Of a stretch of DNA of 64,000 bases, positions 61,429-64,000 are shown one piece after another. The DNA is taken from assembly GCF_003259175.1 (NCBI RefSeq), contig NZ_QGOK01000024.1:1-64000 (forward strand), in the 5' to 3' direction. The translations under genes and the position numbers were made by a program. The notes beneath the pieces are model-generated. The model made no database searches. It saw only the letters and a list, made by a program, of their open reading frames with translations, and was not told where the DNA came from. Source of the stretch: Marinomonas shanghaiensis. Lineage in GTDB: Bacteria > Pseudomonadota > Gammaproteobacteria > Pseudomonadales > Marinomonadaceae. Positions within the stretch are counted from its first letter, which is position 1; the number at the start of each line of letters is the position of its first letter.

Positions 61429-64000
61429 ATGGCAAATAGCACCGCGCACCACCCTGCGTTTATGTTTCTTCGCAGTGAGTATATCGATGCTCTTAACGTT
61501 ACCGTTCAAGAGTTTGAGCACACCGTAACGGGTGCTAAGCATTTTCACATCGCGTCTGAGAATGACGAGAATGTCTTTTTAGTGGGCTTAAAAACGGTTC
61601 CGATGGATTCGTGTGGTGTCGCGCATATTTTAGAGCACACCGTGTTATGCGGCTCTGAGCGTTTTCCTGTGCGTGATCCCTTCTTTATGATGATCCGTCG
61701 TTCGTTAAACACCTTTATGAACGCGTTTACCTCTTCTGATTGGACGGCTTATCCCTTCGCCAGTAAGAATAAGAAAGATTTTAACAACCTATTGGATGTG
61801 TATTTGGACGCGGTGTTCTTTTCGCGTTTGGATGAATTGGACTTTTCTCAAGAAGGTCACCGCTTAGAGTTTGCCGAGCCTGACAATGCTGAGTCAGAAT
61901 TGACCTTTAAAGGTGTGGTATTCAATGAGATGAAAGGCGCGATGAGCTCAACCACATCCGTGTTGTGGCAAACGCTGACCAAATATTTGTTCCCTAATAA
62001 TACCTATCATTTCAACTCTGGTGGCGAACCGACCGATATTCCAGATTTGTCTTATCAAGATCTGTTGGCGTTTTATCGAACTCATTATCATCCTTCTAAC
62101 GCTGTGTTCATGACCTTTGGTGATATTCCAGCTGAAACATTACAGGCCGAATTTGAGGCGAAAGTCTTGAATCGTTTTGAACGTTTGCCTGTTGAAGATC
62201 AAGTGAGCGTCCCGAATGCCAAGCGTTATTTCTCTCCAGTGCGTGTAGAAGAAGGCTATGCTGCAGACGAAGTGAAAGAAGATGGCAGCCATGTGGTCGT
62301 GGGTTGGTTGTTGGGGGAAAGTACTGACTTAAACCAACAGTTCGAGGCGCAATTATTGTCTAGTGTTTTATTGGACAACAGTGCGTCACCTTTATTGCGA
62401 GTATTAGAAAATAGCGATCTTGGTCGTGCACCTTCACCGATGTGTGGTCTTGAAGACAGTAATAAAGAAATGAGCTTCATGTGTGGCTTGGAAGGCGTTA
62501 AACGAGAAGATGCGCCTAAAGTTGAAGCGTTAGTTTTGTCGACACTAGAAAGTATTGCTGAAAAAGGGGTGCCACAAGACATGGTGGACGCCATGTTGCA
62601 TCAATTAGAGTTGAGTCAGCGTGAGATCGGCGGTGGCAGTTATCCTTACGGTTTGCAATTAATATTGGCCGGTTTGTCGACGGCTGTTCATGCGGGTGAT
62701 GTGATCGCTCAGCTTGATCTGGACCCTGTTATCAATGCAATGCGTGAAAAAGTTCAGGACCAAGACTATATTCCCAACTTGATTAAAACTTTGTTGTTGT
62801 CGAACGCGCATCGAGTGACGTTGACATTAAGCCCTGATGCTGCACTTGAAGCTCGTCGCAATCAGGCGGAAAAAGATCGTTTAAGCAAGATAAAGGCAGC
62901 CTTGTCGGATGTCGAAAAGCAGCAGATTATTGCTCGCAGTGCCGCTTTGAAAGCACGTCAGTCTCAAGTGGATGACATGAGTATTCTGCCTAAAGTGGGC
63001 TTAGAAGACGTGCCTGCGCGTTTGCCAGAATATGAGCATGAAAAAGTAGCGGGTGAGTTGCCAATTACTTTTTATCCGCAAGGTACGAATGGTTTGGTTT
63101 ACCAGCAATTGGTTGTAGACCTACCCGCATTAGACGAAGAAGAAACTGAGCATTTGCCTTTGTTCTCTTCGATGATGACAGAGCTGGGGATTGGTGGAGC
63201 GGATTATCTTGCGGTTCAAGAGCGTCAAGCTCAGGTCTGTGGTGGTCTAGGCGCGTCTAATTCTATTCGTGCTACGATTGAAGATCGCCAAGCATTAAAT
63301 GGCTATTTCATTTTGTCTTCTAAAGCCTTAGTGCCTAATGTGAAAGCCATGAGTGAACTGTTGAAAGACACTATGCTTAATGTGCGTTTTGATGAAGTCA
63401 GTCGAGTGAAAGAGCTGGTGGCGCAACGTCGCGCTCGTCGTGAACAGTCCATTACAGGTCAAGGTCATTCGTTGGCTATGACTGCAGCCTCAAGTGCGAT
63501 ATCTGGGTTGGCAGCACAGCAGGAAAAATGGAGTGGCATGTCAGGTATTCGTGCCGCCATTGCGCTGGATGATGCGATAAAAGCGGATATTAAAACCGCC
63601 GAAAATATTTTGGCGATTTTTAAACGCTTACATGAGAAATTATTGCAAGCGAATAAGCAGCTTCTGTTGGTAGCAGAGCCTCAACATGAGGCTACTGTAT
63701 TGCAAGAGGTTCAGTCTGTTTTTGCCGATTTGCCCGTTGGTAGTGCTCAGACCAAGTTTGCGATGTCTGCGGTTGATGCGAAAGTGAATGTTGCTTGGCT
63801 GACCTCCACGCAGGTCAGTTTCTGCAGTAAAGCGTTCCGAACCGCGTACGGTGATCATCCTGATGTGGCGGCTTTGACTGTGTTGGGTGGCTTTTTGCGT
63901 AATGGCTTTTTGCACCGTGCAATCCGTGAACAAGGTGGGGCCTACGGTGGTGGCGCAACCTTTGATGGCAGTACTGGTTCGTTCCGCTTTTATTCTTATC
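61429..64000 (+). CDS. M16 family metalloprotease, PreP-like (partial, runs off the right edge)
   Basis: The ORF begins at ATG 61429 (MANSTAHHPAFMFLRSEYID) after GAGG and stays open through the last base, giving 857 codons. The inverted zinc motif HxxEH is AHILEHTVLCGS (H66, E69, H70), with the distal glutamate in FNEMKG (E167). These, with SLNTFMNAFTSSDWTAYPFA, are typical of the presequence-protease (M16C) branch, proteins of about 970 aa, so roughly 110 residues are missing. The glycine-rich GGAYGGGATF near the end of the window matches the C-terminal domain. It degrades unfolded peptides in a closed chamber; no signal peptide is seen. Confidence 0.93.
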   Translation, partial: MANSTAHHPAFMFLRSEYIDALNVTVQEFEHTVTGAKHFHIASENDENVFLVGLKTVPMDSCGVAHILEHTVLCGSERFPVRDPFFMMIRRSLNTFMNAFTSSDWTAYPFASKNKKDFNNLLDVYLDAVFFSRLDELDFSQEGHRLEFAEPDNAESELTFKGVVFNEMKGAMSSTTSVLWQTLTKYLFPNNTYHFNSGGEPTDIPDLSYQDLLAFYRTHYHPSNAVFMTFGDIPAETLQAEFEAKVLNRFERLPVEDQVSVPNAKRYFSPVRVEEGYAADEVKEDGSHVVVGWLLGESTDLNQQFEAQLLSSVLLDNSASPLLRVLENSDLGRAPSPMCGLEDSNKEMSFMCGLEGVKREDAPKVEALVLSTLESIAEKGVPQDMVDAMLHQLELSQREIGGGSYPYGLQLILAGLSTAVHAGDVIAQLDLDPVINAMREKVQDQDYIPNLIKTLLLSNAHRVTLTLSPDAALEARRNQAEKDRLSKIKAALSDVEKQQIIARSAALKARQSQVDDMSILPKVGLEDVPARLPEYEHEKVAGELPITFYPQGTNGLVYQQLVVDLPALDEEETEHLPLFSSMMTELGIGGADYLAVQERQAQVCGGLGASNSIRATIEDRQALNGYFILSSKALVPNVKAMSELLKDTMLNVRFDEVSRVKELVAQRRARREQSITGQGHSLAMTAASSAISGLAAQQEKWSGMSGIRAAIALDDAIKADIKTAENILAIFKRLHEKLLQANKQLLLVAEPQHEATVLQEVQSVFADLPVGSAQTKFAMSAVDAKVNVAWLTSTQVSFCSKAFRTAYGDHPDVAALTVLGGFLRNGFLHRAIREQGGAYGGGATFDGSTGSFRFYSY

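Overview
The window looks like a chromosomal segment of a marine gammaproteobacterium of the Oceanospirillales, closest in style to Marinomonas. This is inferred from moderate GC content, the Pseudomonas-like order birA-coaX-SPOR-tRNAs-secE-nusG, the uvrA-MFS-ssb order, and protein lengths close to those of Pseudomonas and E. coli. No rRNA gene or complete taxonomic marker is present, so the genus is inferred.

Positions 1-8730 hold a six-gene minus-strand locus: an ECF sigma factor (fecI type), a FecR-type membrane sensor, a TonB-dependent receptor with an STN signalling domain, a small secreted protein of the Slam-dependent hemophilin/TbpB-barrel type, a Slam outer-membrane translocon, and a periplasmic TPR protein. 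Fur-box-like sites lie before fecI and before the receptor. Together this reads as an iron- or heme-scavenging system in which Slam exports a capturing protein, the TonB receptor takes back the ligand, and FecI/FecR give positive feedback. Positions 8860-16430 are ordinary accessory metabolism: a uracil permease, a lipoprotein-type OpgG/OpgD, a GH1 beta-glucosidase, a GNAT acetyltransferase, a secreted alpha/beta hydrolase and a PHYHD1-like dioxygenase.

Positions 16469-49625 are the conserved information-processing block. It runs birA, coaX, a SPOR-like protein, tRNA-Tyr/Gly/Thr, tRNA-Trp, secE, nusG, rplK, rplA, rplJ, rplL, rpoB, rpoC, rpsL, rpsG, fusA, tuf, then the S10, spc and alpha operons ending with rplQ. 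The tuf copy usual between tRNA-Thr and tRNA-Trp is absent. Several spacers carry hairpins that look like ribosomal-protein operators or processing sites, notably a ~98-nt hairpin between rpsN and rpsH.

Positions 49773-54882 hold uvrA (minus), divergent from a YajR-like MFS transporter and ssb, with a perfect LexA box between uvrA and the transporter. Immediately after ssb lies the most interesting part: a ~4.9-kb insertion carrying one giant gene (1473 aa), flanked on the far side by a diverged second copy of the ssb 3' end and terminator. The protein combines an N-terminal aminoglycoside/choline-kinase-like domain with intact catalytic motifs, a SAMD9-like STAND P-loop NTPase, a TPR superstructure and a small C-terminal beta (OB-like) domain. 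I propose that it is a single-gene defence (antiphage) system. Past it lie a stem-loop-rich spacer, a small unidentified ORF, a putative short transcript, an Smr-domain endonuclease and a PreP-like M16 metalloprotease that runs off the right edge.
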